Below are positions 10,446 through 21,184 of a DNA stretch of 64,000 nucleotides, one piece after another. The stretch lies in contig NBZP02000044.1 in the NCBI GenBank assembly GCA_002236755.2, positions 786,989-850,988 of the forward strand, in the 5' to 3' direction. Each line of letters starts with the position of its first letter. The stretch's first letter is position 1. This DNA is from Dothistroma septosporum. Taxonomy: Eukaryota > Ascomycota > Dothideomycetes > Mycosphaerellales > Mycosphaerellaceae. The notes under the pieces were generated by a model. It was not told the origin of the DNA and made no database searches. It saw only the letters and a list, made by a program, of their open reading frames with translations. The position numbers and the translations under genes were made by a program.

Positions 10446-11774
10446 ATGCACGCGATTGCAATCCTCAGTCTGGCCGTCCTGGCCACCGCAGTCCCACATC
10501 GTCACAGCCATCAACACCTACACGCAAAGAAGAACCTGGAGGTCGCTCTCGCTGGCCGAGATAATATTGATTGGAACCTCGGCACGTGCGGAGGCAGCAC
10601 CGGCTTCACGTGCGGCACTGGATTCTGCTGCTCGAAATGGGGCTACTGCGGCACCGACAGCGACTACTGCGGAGCAGGATGCCAATTTGGCGCATGCAAT
10701 GGCGAGAAGGGCGACAAGGGCGAGGCCGCACCTGCTAACAACACGGCGACTACTATCAGTCTTGGCAAGGTTTTTCCAGTTGCGTACACCCTCTCTCCAG
10801 CCATGAGCTCGATCGCGTGGCCCGCGGAGGCACCTGCCACCACCCTCACGGCCAAGGTATCTGCTGTGGCAGATAAGGGCCACTCTTCGCAAACTTATGG
10901 TGCAGCACCTCCGGCGTACAGCAGTCCCGTTGAGTCTCCAGCCAGCTCTGTAGCTACCCCAGCGTACACTGCACCGTCTTCCTCGAGCGAAGCAGCACCT
11001 GTAGCGATCTCCAGTACCACGCCTCCAGTATACAGCGCAACAACGACCAAGTCACACAGTGCTCCAGCACCAACCTCGCCATCCGTACCCGCTTACTCCA
11101 GCCCCTCGAGCAGCAGCAGCGGTGGCGATGCCGGCCTCGGCAACGTCTACAGTATGTACACCGGCAACGGCGAACAATCTGTTGGCTGGCCGGCTGAGTC
11201 CCTCTGGATGTCCTTTGACGACGCCTGGAAAGGCAACCTCGACATCATGGCCAAGTCCTGCACGCAATGGGGTGTGGACAATAACTCCGACCAAGAGAAC
11301 GCCGATCTCAAATCCGCCATCCAATCCGTCGCACAGTCGAGCGGTGTCGATGAGAGATTCATCCTCGCGATCGTGATGCAGGAGTCGAACGGGTGCGTTC
11401 GAGCACCGACGACCTCCTACTCTGTGAGTAACCCAGGGTTGATGCAGAGTTTTGAAGGGACTGCGACCTGCAATCCTGGCAGCTCGACTGCGCCGCAGGG
11501 ACAGACGCCGTGCCCATCCTCCTCCATTACCAACATGATCGAACAAGGCACCAACGGCTCCAAAGCCGGCGACATGTCCCTCGTCTACGCGCTCCAACAA
11601 GCAGGCTGCGATGATATCTCCAAGTACTACAAAGCAGCACGCATCTACAACTCCGGCTCCATCGCCTCGGGTGGTGATCTCGGAAGCGGAGTCGCAACCC
11701 ACTGCTACGCATCGGACGTCGCAAATCGCCTGACCGGATGGACGACTGCAACTTGTGGATGTAATCTTGATTGA
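10446..11774 (+). CDS. Secreted chitin-binding (hevein) plus lysozyme-like protein
   Basis: A single exon of 442 residues. Residues 1-16 are a signal peptide. Residues 46-84 form a type-1 chitin-binding (hevein) domain with all eight Cys in place (48, 56, 61, 62, 68, 75, 79, 84) and the aromatic SKWGYCG binding loop. Residues 90-240 are a Ser/Thr/Pro linker with AYSSP-type repeats, probably heavily O-glycosylated. Residues about 255-442 are a lysozyme-like/transglycosylase fold: FILAIVMQESNGC carries the expected catalytic Glu (Glu313), followed by NPGLMQSF, PCPSSSI and YYKAARIYNSGS. The combination suggests a secreted enzyme that binds chitin or peptidoglycan and cuts an amino-sugar polymer, for wall remodelling or antibacterial defence; the substrate is inference. 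No close neighbour shares its role. Confidence 0.8.
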   Translation: MHAIAILSLAVLATAVPHRHSHQHLHAKKNLEVALAGRDNIDWNLGTCGGSTGFTCGTGFCCSKWGYCGTDSDYCGAGCQFGACNGEKGDKGEAAPANNTATTISLGKVFPVAYTLSPAMSSIAWPAEAPATTLTAKVSAVADKGHSSQTYGAAPPAYSSPVESPASSVATPAYTAPSSSSEAAPVAISSTTPPVYSATTTKSHSAPAPTSPSVPAYSSPSSSSSGGDAGLGNVYSMYTGNGEQSVGWPAESLWMSFDDAWKGNLDIMAKSCTQWGVDNNSDQENADLKSAIQSVAQSSGVDERFILAIVMQESNGCVRAPTTSYSVSNPGLMQSFEGTATCNPGSSTAPQGQTPCPSSSITNMIEQGTNGSKAGDMSLVYALQQAGCDDISKYYKAARIYNSGSIASGGDLGSGVATHCYASDVANRLTGWTTATCGCNLD

Positions 11775-12084
11775 GTGAGGACTCGATGCGTTGCTGGGAG
11801 CGCTCCGAGTCCGTTGTTGTGGGTTCGATGGATCGGGCGACCTTTTTAACGATTGAATGATGGAGCATTTGCGCATACAGAGTCAGGAAAGCAACGGCAC
11901 GCGAGGCAAAGCATTGTGTACGATACAGTCACGAACAGGATTGCTTTAGGATGAGGCAGAGTCTGTCGTGACGATACCAGTACTTCTTTTTCTTGGGTCG
12001 GGAATTTCAAAGCGTTTTTTGACCCAGCGATATGATGACAGCTTTGAGCTCGCGATTACGCGTCGACCGCATGTCTATTTCACT
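11775..12084. other. 3' flank, nothing recognised
   Basis: 310 bp holding the 3' UTR of the hevein-lysozyme gene. No gene, repeat or clear terminator structure was seen. Confidence 0.5.
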
Positions 12085-12600
12085 AATTCAGTGAACAAGT
12101 GCTGCACAGCGTGCCCACTCAAGCCGGATCGATCCTCGCGGCCCACGCCTTCGATGACGAAGGTGAAGCTTTTATGAGCCGCATCGGCAGGTCAAGCGCC
12201 GATGAAGACGGTTACTGACATGCCGAAGAAGCCTGCGTAAACTGGAGAGGCCGCATGCTCATGCACCGCTGGCGGACTTACCCGTTCGGCTGATGTTCGA
12301 GGCTGAAACTCGGTCAGTGGAGTTCAGAACGTGGAGATGAGAGCAACCCATGGTCACCACCAAGCGCATGGATGCTATCTGTCACCCATTCCAGTCCCGC
12401 TCGTTGATCGAGCGCGCCAAGATCGTGCTCCGTCAAGCCGGCTGTGTTCGGGAAGCTGAAGATGTTGAGCCTGTAGGTCACTGAGACAATGACATGCTTC
12501 TGCGTTCTCTCGACCCAATGGCCCGGGCACTGGTAAACGACAATTGTGCCGCCAGAGTTGAAGCCTACTCCGGACGGGAAGACTAGGTAAGGAGCAAGGC
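12085..12600 (-). pseudogene. Type-B carboxylesterase relic
   Basis: Read on the minus strand from 12590, the sequence gives GVGFNSGGTIVVYQ, then CPGHWVERTQ, VSVTYRLNIFSFPNTAGL, LGALDQRAGLEWV and HALGGD. These are the ordered blocks around the oxyanion hole of type-B carboxylesterases/cholinesterase-fold lipases. The frame then ends before the expected nucleophile elbow (GxSAG is absent). Scattered pieces such as SFTFVIEGVG near 12170-12140 follow in other frames, and no start region is present. About 100 residues of a 500-600-residue enzyme survive, so this is a decayed gene. Base composition is not skewed towards A+T, so RIP is not the obvious cause. Confidence 0.65.
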
Positions 12601-14207
12601 GAGATCTAGGGCGGCGCTCACAAAGTGTTTGTTGAGACCAAGAACATTAACGACTTTGCATCGACATGACGACTCACATCACGGAAGTGACGCTGTTGCA
12701 TAGCGAGCCTTGCCTGCTGCACGATATTGGTACACCCGACGTTCACAGCAGAGGTCGGCTCGGTGCTCGTCCAATGGCTGTACACGGGCACCGTCCTTGC
12801 ATCTTCGTGAGTCGATCGGGATGATTTGTGTTCTGGGTAGACACAATACAAAATGGTTGCGCATTATGCACGTTTCGATTCGGCGGCAGGAAAATTGATG
12901 ATGGGTGTAGTAGAATAGAGAGTTCTGTTTTCGCGTCATGTTCGTAACCACCCGACGAAAGACCGAGGCCATGTCCTGTGCCATGATTCTGCTTCTGCTT
13001 CTGCTTCTTGCGACCCCTCCTCTCCTCCTTCCTCTCCATCCACCAGCATAGTATTACCCACAAGCAGTGCGGTCATGTTCGGGAGCTATTCCATGCGTCG
13101 TCCAGATGCAATGCAGCATCGGTGTTGCTGAGACGCGCGACCTGGATCGACCTATCGCTGGCATAACCATCTTTCGTACCAGCGCTTCCTTCTCCTTCTC
13201 AGCCAGCCCCCCTCATCCGCCGGCGAGGATCATGTCGCCGCGCCAGCTCTCGTTGGACGCCCAGCGAACGCCCTGTTCTTGAATCAGGCAATTCTCCTGA
13301 ATCGTGCTCGTCGCACCGCCCGATCTAAACTCTTCGAGGGTAACACGACACAGGAAATGCAGGGCCCACGGCAACAGCAGAGCCGGTCTAATGGTACCCA
13401 CGGCCACGATGGTCCACCGCCGAATGCTCTTTGGCGCTGTCACCAAGATGCACGTGGATAAGTACTACGAAAGCCGGCCTCTCTTGATTAATGTGGAAAG
13501 TTCAACACCGAACCGGCACCTGAACTTTATGCTCCGTCCAAGCAGAGTCGGACCACCACGCTCTCTTCACGCTGCGCACATTGTTGCAGTAGGTCGTGAT
13601 TGAGTACGACTGCCTGTGCAGGATGTATGCACATCGATTGTATGAACGGGTTGGAGATCTCGTCCTTCTTGTGCTCTCACAACGCGACTGATGAGAGATT
13701 GCACTATCGATCCCATGTCTCAGGGAGCTCTGCTTGGTCCCTCCTACATTCAGGTACCGGTGCAACATGTCTCGGTTCTCGGAGCGAATTTGACCAGATA
13801 ACCCACTGCACTAGGGTCGTATTCGCTGGCATCCTATCGACCAAACTCATTTGCAGGACATTCAGCTCAAGCTGTGCCGTCTTGATGCATCGTTACATCG
13901 CGCGGCTAAATTCTGGATCAAAATCCGATCCGTGATCATAGTATGGCACTCAGCGAGCAGACCAAGTTAGCCGCGTTCGTGCAAGCCGTCGAGTGGGGAC
14001 CTCCTATCGATCCCTCATCCTGACGCTTCTTCGACGCCTCTCGGTGCTTGAATAAAAGATCCAGGGAAGGTCTAGATCAGTGCTGACATTTCCGCCTTAC
14101 CCTCGGCCAAGACATACAACCTTCGACTGAGCATATAAGCCAGCTGAAAGCTCCTGTTTGATCAGAGATCGGCACGCATCTCGGCTTGTTCGCTAGTACT
14201 TCATATC
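12601..14207. other. Intergenic, no gene seen
   Basis: 1.6 kb with only short frames. A (CTTCTG)n-like stretch lies near 12986-13010. The last 100 bp is the promoter of the HYR1-like gene. Parts of 12601-12900 could be the lost N-terminal region of the esterase relic, but I could not align them. Confidence 0.5.
14133..14139 (+). promoter_or_regulatory. TATA box of HYR1-like gene
   Basis: ATATAAG lies 70-75 bp before the ATG at 14208, a suitable place for a TATA element in an inducible surface-protein gene. Confidence 0.4.
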
Positions 14208-16826
14208 ATGAGCCTTTCCAAGTTCGCAGTGTCTGCGGCACTACTAGTCCTGGCGAACGCCCTTCCACAGAAACTTGACCTGGACGCCATTGCTGCTGCT
14301 CCAACCGCTGCATCAGGCCCGTCAACTGCTACCGATAACGACCAGCATGCATCTCTGGACACCAGCTTCACCGTCAGGGGTCCTACAGCTGCTGCCACAG
14401 TAAGCAAGGGTGATCTTCGGGCAAGGCAGAACTGTGGAACGGTCAGCAAAGACGTCGCGGATTCCAGCTACAACGGCCGATTTGGCCAGCCAAACCAGCT
14501 CACCACAGTTCTGCCAGGCGTCACATACTGGATCAACGGCGGCAGCGCCCACAGCTTCCTTGGCAACATTGAAAACCACGGCAGGATCGTCGTCTCGCAG
14601 ACTCATCACCACAAGCAGAACCCGTATGCTGCAGGCCAGACCTTGGACTGGATTGGGCACAATGCCAATAATGGCAACCTTCAGAACGCTGCGCGTGCCC
14701 TAATCCAGCTGAACGATTACGATTCGGCGTCTGCTCCTAGCTATGATTGGTATTATTCAGGCTGTCTTCCCTCGCGATATTTCACAATCTAACGTTATTC
14801 CAGGCACATTCGCTCCATGCAGAACGATGGTACCATCCAGTGGTGTGGCCGTGGCGATACAGGTGGCAGCACCTTTCGAATGTACAACGATGTCACGTCT
14901 ACCAACAACGGCCTTATCTCATTCGAGCAGTCCTTCGATAGTTGTGGAGCTTCATTCGTCTGGAGAAACCCAACTCTTAGCACCAGCTCTGGCAGCCAGC
15001 ACCTGTACAACAACGGTGCTTTCCGCATAATAAATGTCCAATACCACAACGTTCAGAACATCTACGGCAATGGCTGCTGGCAGATTGGGCAGGGCGGTGT
15101 TTTGTACCTCGAAGATGGCACTGGCGATTTCCAGAATCCAACAGCTGGTCCGTCGTTCCCAAACCAGTCGATCCAGTTCCAAGACTCGACCGCGGTTTTG
15201 CACCTGGACACCGCGGTGTACTCTCGCAACTCCAATTTCGGCGCTACGGTCTATGGGTATGGACGAGGCAATGCTCTCGAGTTCTTCCAGACCATCAAAT
15301 CCTTCAGATACAATGCAGGCACCGGTGTCCTCAACATTGTGTTCCCTCGACACAACGTGAACATCGAGATCGGTACTGGCTACGATGCTTCCAAGCTCGC
15401 CAAACGCAGCAACAAGACAAAGTACGCTAACTACAATGCCATCTTCTACGACGGCGCCGTCCCGTCACAGTCTATTCCAGCGAAGTGTAACATTAGTGCT
15501 CCAGTCTGCTCGAAGTTGGGCAATGGTCTCCCAGGTGGCAGCTCTCAATCAACAACCACTTCCACCAAGCCAGCCACGACTACTACGAAAGCTATGACTA
15601 CGACCACTAGCTCTGCCACCACAACCTGCAAGACTACTACTATGTCCTCGAGTATCGTCAGCACAACATCGAGCTCTACGGTGTCCACATCGAGCTCGAT
15701 AGCCGCAACGACTGCACCAGTCACCAAGCTAGCCACAACTACTACGAAAGCTGTGACTACGAATACTAGCTCTGCTACCATAACCTTCAAGACTACCGCT
15801 ACATCCTCGAGTATCGTTAGCACAACATCGAGGTCTACAGTGTCCACATCGAGCTCGATAGCCACAACGACTGCACCAGTCACCAAGCTAGCCACAACTA
15901 CTACGAAAGCTGTGACTACGAATACTAGCTCTGCTACCATAACCTTCAAGACTACCGCTACATCCTCGAGTATCGTTAGCACAACATCGAGGTCTACAGT
16001 GTCCACATCGAGCTCGATAGCCACAACGACTGCACCTGTCACGGCCCCGCGTCCAACGACGCCCACGACCTGTGCCAATAAGCCATACACTCCATACTAC
16101 GCTGCGTTGTCGAATGGATATACTACTGATCCAGGTATGTCCTGTAGTCAATTCATGTCTCTGACAGAATACTGACGCCGTTATGTAGCATTGGCTGCCA
16201 CGCGCACCACGACAGCCGGCCAAGCTTGCCCAACCATCCCCGAGAAGGGCACATACTGCGGCTTCATTAACCCTCTCGATCCCTGCGCTCCCCAGCCAGA
16301 CGGCTACGGCCCAATCCCATTCCCTGACAACCCCTCCGCTTTCCTCGCCTTTCCCACCCTCCACGCCCTCGCTTCCGCCGCTCCAAGCACTATTCCCTCG
16401 ACCGACAACACCGAATACATCCAAGTCTTCAAAGACCTCAACGCCGCCACTTCCGCCCCGTCCTATCTCGGCCTGTACACCCTTCAAAACTACTCGGCCC
16501 CCGAATGCGCCGCCAAATGCGACTGCACCGAACTCTGCACCGCCTTTAATATCTACGCGGAACGTGATCCATCTCTGAACCCGGCCAACAACGACTCTAC
16601 GTATAATCCCGGATATCAAACAGTCTGGGGCCAAAACTGCCCTAACCCGCAATCGATGACGAGCTACAAATGCACGCTCTGGGGCTCGCACATCGACTCT
16701 TCCACCGCGACGAACACGGGCTACACTACCGAACAGTTTCAAGTCGTCGTCACTGCTTCAGACGGCTATGATAAAATCGACATCACCATTCCGACAAAGG
16801 TCAATCCAAACCTTACCACCCTGTGA
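14208..16826 (+). CDS. HYR1/IFF-like hyphally regulated cell-wall protein
   Basis: Three exons, 14208-14749, 14804-16134 and 16189-16826, with GT-AG introns of 54 nt each, give 836 residues. Residues 1-19 are a signal peptide. Residues about 75-420 match the hyphally regulated wall-protein N-terminal domain: VTYWINGGSAHSFLGNIEN, TLDWIG, NDGTIQWCGRGDTGG, NNGLISFEQSFDSCG, NIYGNGCWQIG and TGVLNIVFP. This beta-helix domain is known from Candida adhesins. Next comes a Thr/Ser-rich stalk of about 190 residues built on three 53-residue repeats. The last 200 residues form a Cys-rich module (CAAKCDCTELCTAFNIY) resembling fungal PAN/apple-type domains. No GPI signal follows, as the protein ends NPNLTTL. 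It is probably an exported wall adhesin. The second-exon join (DW to HIRSMQNDG) is the least certain part. Confidence 0.8.
15567..16043 (+). repeat. 159-bp in-frame tandem repeat, three copies
   Basis: The copies are 15567-15725, 15726-15884 and 15885-16043. Copies 2 and 3 differ at only two bases near the end of the unit, while copy 1 is clearly diverged. Each codes 53 Ser/Thr-rich residues of the wall-protein stalk. Confidence 0.95.
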
Positions 16827-17298
16827 TCTGCAACGGCAAAGCATTGGATGCGCCGGCATTTTGGTTGGGGAGCAGAGTTCTTTCGAGGTCCGCTCGATTC
16901 GTTAGTCTGTCGCGATTATGCAAGCACGCAGAGTGCAGCGAATGAGGCGGAAGGACAGGCGGATGTGAAGTTCTATAATACGTGTTATATCTGCATAAGA
17001 GTGACAAGCCATTTGGGACACGGTGTGCGTCATGCAACAGTGCGCTGGACGCGGGACAGCATGCGACTTACATTAATGGGGCCGCGGGAGGGCGCCAGTA
17101 TGATTCTAAGCAGAGTTTGATGTATGAGGTCAAGGTCCAGGAGACGAGCGAGGAATTCTGAATGAAGTGATGAAGAGCGTATGGTATAGAGAGGGTGAAA
17201 GGGCGAAATTGTCTATACGTCGTAGACTTGAACGGCAGCATAGCTTCCCCCAACGAGCACAGGGAATCTGTGTCATGCACCTACATAATACAGTGCTT
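16827..17298. other. Intergenic, 3' flanks of converging genes
   Basis: It lies between the HYR1-like gene and the end of the first BTB relic. No gene, repeat or RNA was recognised. Confidence 0.5.
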
Positions 17299-18103
17299 CT
17301 ATTTACGACGGCGCTGACCCCACTGCTTCACCGTCTTCTGGTAAGTCAACTTGCACGCCATGCATGTCACAGAAACCTCCTCATCTGCCCGAGCCATCAC
17401 ACTTGCGAAATAATACCTCATGGTGGCGGTATATCCCCAATAGGGACACTTGTATTCGCCATAGGACTTGGCAGCTTCCGCCATCGCGCGAACAACATCA
17501 ACAGCGAAACCGGGTACGTCTCGCATGATCCCGTAGAGCCCCCGGAGTACACTGATCCAACGCAGGGCTATGGAGCAAGGCGTCGCTGTGCGTAGCGACC
17601 ATGTCGACGAATGTTGCGCGGCGGATGTTGTTCGGGTCCGATACGGTAGTGTAGGCTTCGACGACGGCATCGCAGAAGTCTTTCAGGGCGTCGGGCAGCA
17701 GTGGCAGTGTAATGCGAAGGACTCGGTCCGCGGCGTCGCTCTGTAAGGACTCGACGAGGTATTTCTCGCCGACTGCGGACATGCGGACGTTGAAGGTGAT
17801 TTTGCCGGTCCTGTTGGCAGTTTTTGGACAGCTGTAAGGAGCCCTCGTGGCAAACATGGATCATCTTAGCCACGGCTTCCCCGTCATCTTCGTACAGCTC
17901 GATCGAGTCGCTCAAGATTTCCTAGACGGTGGCAATTTCGCTGCCATGATACTGATGGGACCATCACTCGTGCACCTTACCTTGAAGTAACCCGATCATG
18001 CTTTCATGAAGCACTCGGAGTGGGCGGCGAGCACTACGCGATGGGCTCTGGTACTCGTTCCGCCGCATGTGACTGTCAGGTCTTGGAGCATGCCGTCTTT
18101 CAT
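17299..18103 (-). pseudogene. BTB/POZ protein relic 1
   Basis: From ATG 18103 the minus strand reads MKDGMLQDLTVTCGGTSTR then AHRVVLAAHSECFMKA, the start of a BTB domain of the fungal DLTVxCG type. A TGA (17996-17998) then interrupts the frame, which continues in phase as SGYFK. A good GT-AG intron follows (17922-17980), then EILSDSIELYEDDGEAVAKM. Near 17845 the match jumps frame to TGKITFNVRMSAVGEKYLV, and near 17590 it jumps again to MRDVPGFAVDVVRAM and the Cys tail YKCPYWGY / VTCMACKLTY. One in-phase stop and two frameshifts in an otherwise recognisable gene mark a pseudogene. BTB proteins of this type are expanded, fast-evolving adaptors with unknown partners. Three further relics of the family lie in this window. 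Confidence 0.75.
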
Positions 18104-18549
18104 GATGCTGTCGGGCGTTAGTATCATAATGACTTAGAAGTGAGGAAGCCTGCTTTGCCAATTTTGCGAGCGATGGCATTGTATTGAGCGCGTTCTTGCT
18201 GTGGCGGACCTCCATGATGTTGACGGTGCTGAGAAACTTGGTGGAGATTTCGCAGGGCCAGCTGCGCGCTCGCAATGTCTTTAGCGGAGACTCCTCATGC
18301 GCTATCGGATCCTTGTCGTCTTCGGCGCCCGCCGACCGTCCTGGTCATGCATGTGATTCTCTCGTTGACAAGTTGAACGGCGTTCGGCTCGACACAGCTG
18401 CGCTTTGCCTTCGGTACACATATATACAGTGCTTCTGCTTCTACTCTGGCATGCATATCCTGTGTAACTTGCCTTGCCTCCTCGCGAGCGCCGTCGCTAA
18501 GCGCACCTTATCAATACACACTCTGATCCGAATCCGACTCGTCCCCTCA
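18104..18549. other. Gap between BTB relic 1 and MDV1
   Basis: 446 bp of MDV1 3' flank and the old 5' region of the BTB relic. A frame reading MPSLAKLAKQASS ends near 18120 and may be a lost first exon of the relic; nothing else was seen. Confidence 0.45.
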
Positions 18550-20810
18550 CTAGCAGGACCAAACGCCAACGACACCATCTCTTCTGCCTTCCACCATATA
18601 CCCGTCCTTTATCCGCACACGCTCGACTATCGAAGGCTTGCTCTCGTCTTCGGCCACCGTGACACCGGCGCCACAGTCCCATTGGCGACCATCGGTCTTG
18701 TCGTAGACTTTGACCACGTCCTCTCCTGCTGCAGCGACGATGCGGCGGGCGTCGAATTGCATCGAAGTGATGAGATTGTCATAGGCGAAAGCATCGTGAA
18801 TGTTGCCAGTGCGGAGGTCCCAGATCTGTGACTATTGTTAGTGATCGGTTCTTCAGATCGTGTGATGGAGCCGGGCTTACTCTTATGCTGCGATCCTGGC
18901 TACCAGTCACCAAATACACGTCGTCAAATTGCAACGAAGTGACAGGTCCAGTATGCCCGACCAGCGATCGATGCACCATACCGCTTCGCAGGTCCCATAG
19001 TCGCACCATCCCGTCCGCAGTACCGCATGCCAATGCCGTTTGGAACACTTGTAATGCGCCAATGAAGTCCGCTTCGGCGTTTTGCACTCGGCCTCCAGTA
19101 GGTCGCCACCAGCCACCGATTTCGGCAGTATCTGACTTTGCAGGAGGACTGAGTGTTGATGCCTGTGCTGCCGCCCACATGACGTCTAACGTCTGCATAC
19201 AGCGTCCGTTCTCGAGATCCCACTGTCGAAGTGTCTTGTCCGCTGATCCAGATACCAAGGTGTTACCGTTGAAGTTGAGTGCTGTCACTTCTGCCACGTG
19301 TGCCTGCAGTGTGAGCATATGGCAGTCCGTCATCGCATCGGACTGATACGTAGCCTGTAAAGGTAATTGTTCCGGTTCTGAAGAGGTTGGTGTGAACATG
19401 TCAGCGCCCGTCGCCGATTCTGCCATACCATCTGCTTCGGTATCTTCTTCTGGGATTGTCTGGTTGTTCAGGCTCGTGCCCTTCGACGCCGCCTGTGGAT
19501 TGTAGTCTGCTTGACTCAGGTCCCAAAGTCGTATGCTCGCGTCCATGGATCCTGTTGCGACGATATTCTCGTCGACTTGCAAGCATCTCACGCTCGAAAG
19601 ATGGCCTTCCAGTAGTCCCATACATCGTCCCGCGTTCAGGTCCCACACTCGTACTGTGTCATCTAGCGCTGCTGTGACCATGGTTCCAAACGGGGCATCA
19701 AAGTCGATTGCTGTGATCACGTCATTGTGCGCAGGTATCTCCCGTATGCGACTTCCCGGCTCCATGTGCTCATGCAGTACCGGCATCGATATCCTTCTCG
19801 ACGTTTTCTTCCTCCTCGGCTTTGACGGTGACTCTTTTGGTTTGGGTAGACTACCGTATACACTTTCCGACATGAAGCCTGGGCTGTCCGTATCTTGCTG
19901 CTCTTTCGACTCGCCATCCTCTTGTTGCTCCTGCTCGGCCTTCGCAGCAGCAATCAAAGGATCTATCCTTTGCGCCAACGCCTGCTCATCTGCCCATGCC
20001 TCCTGTGCCTCCTCCAGCTTCTCCGCAACCTCCATCACTTCCTGCTCGATTTCCCGCTCCTCGTCCTCCAAGCCTGCTAGCCGGTCCAGAATGACTTTGC
20101 GCATTGTGTTCAGGTTTGCGATCTTGTTATCGATTTCCCTGATCTCGCTCGAGCACATGGTCTTCCGTATACCCATCATTTCTAACCGGTGTTCCAGCTT
20201 ATCCCTCTCTCGCCGTAACTTGTGCAGCTTAGGTGGTCCAGCCGGCTCCTCGGCGGCTGCTTCGATCGCCTTCTGCCCTTTGCTGCCATGTCTGCTATGC
20301 CGTTTCCTTCTTGCGCTCTTACCCGCATCCTCGTCTTCCGGCAGGCTCGCCTTGAAGCCTTCAAATAGACTGAATGGGCTCGAAGACTCCGGCGCATTTC
20401 GCAGCACTTCGTCTGGAATATAAGTCAACGCGCGATGCTCGATCTCGCTCGGTTGGAAGTGGCTTCGTATCAGCTCGGTAGGGTTCGCTCTCGCAAAGGA
20501 GAACACGGACCGCTGTATTGCTGGCCGCTGAGAGAATCGTCGGACGGAGGATAACGCGCTTCTGTACTGCTCCTGTCCAGGCGCATCGTGGTTCGCAAAG
20601 TTGGCACCAATGAGTTGTGATGCCGTCGCGTGGATTGTGCGGCCGAATTGCTCGATATTGCGAGACTAGATCAAGTCATTAGAAGAGGTACCGCTGTGCT
20701 CGATTGGTGGAACACACAGATACGATCGAGTCGTCTTCACTGTAGTTGTGCCTGTGATTCGATCGAGTCGTTTTCGCGGGCGAAGTACTGCGGCCCCTGC
20801 TGTCCGCCAT
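18550..20810 (-). CDS. MDV1: Mitochondrial division WD40 protein (Mdv1/Caf4 family)
   Basis: Three exons on the minus strand, 20724-20810, 18881-20665 and 18550-18825 (introns 58 and 55 nt, GT-AG), give 715 residues. The protein bridges Fis1 on the mitochondrial outer membrane and the dynamin Dnm1 during fission. The N-terminal helical region (RNIEQFGRTIHATASQL, then SVFSFARANPTELIRS) is the Fis1-binding part. Residues about 180-262 form a coiled coil (RDKLEHRLEMMGIRKT onward) for dimerisation. WD40 repeats follow from about 337 to the end, with GH...WD spacings such as VRVWDLNAGRCMGLLEGH, IRLWDLS, LRQWDLENGRC and VRLWDLRSG. The first exon is placed from ATG MADSRGRSTSP because the frame upstream of the largest exon stays open and family-like to a clean acceptor. 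Length agrees with fungal relatives. The gene is divergent from ARO7. Confidence 0.9.
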
Positions 20811-21184
20811 GATGGTAATCTGGTGATTCTACGACGTTCGCATCTTCTTGGGCCAACTAAGATCGCCGGAAAGCGCACAATGCAATCTGATGCGAGTGAT
20901 CGTTGTTGCACAATCGGTGATCACATGCACTCGTCGATGTGTTGATCTTGGATTTGGGAAGCTCGGACGTGCATCGTCATTTTGGTGCCTGAAACTCGCT
21001 TTCTGCCTTACCAGACGCCCTTGGAGTCAACTCCAGCCAGTGGGGGAGAATCGGATCGTTTCTCATAACCATATAACACACTTATCGAGCCTGCCAGATA
21101 TCGTACAGTCCTTACGACCAGATCGCTTCTTAGCAGACTATAGACGTCATACAGCAAATCGCCGGCCCTGCACCTCAGATCACC
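20811..21184. promoter_or_regulatory. Divergent promoter, MDV1 / ARO7
   Basis: 374 bp between two outward-facing start codons. The ARO7 side contains a possible TATA-like CATATAACAC about 110 bp before its ATG. No other site was recognised. Confidence 0.45.

Noticed and set aside
11052..11876. 274-codon minus-strand frame
   Set aside because: Antisense to the hevein-lysozyme gene; no domain.
15545..16090. 181-codon minus-strand Val-rich repetitive frame that looks like membrane segments
   Set aside because: Antisense of the Thr/Ser repeat stalk; its repeats are just the reverse of the coding repeat.
19533..20423. 296-codon plus-strand Ser/Leu-rich frame
   Set aside because: Antisense of the MDV1 coiled-coil and propeller region.
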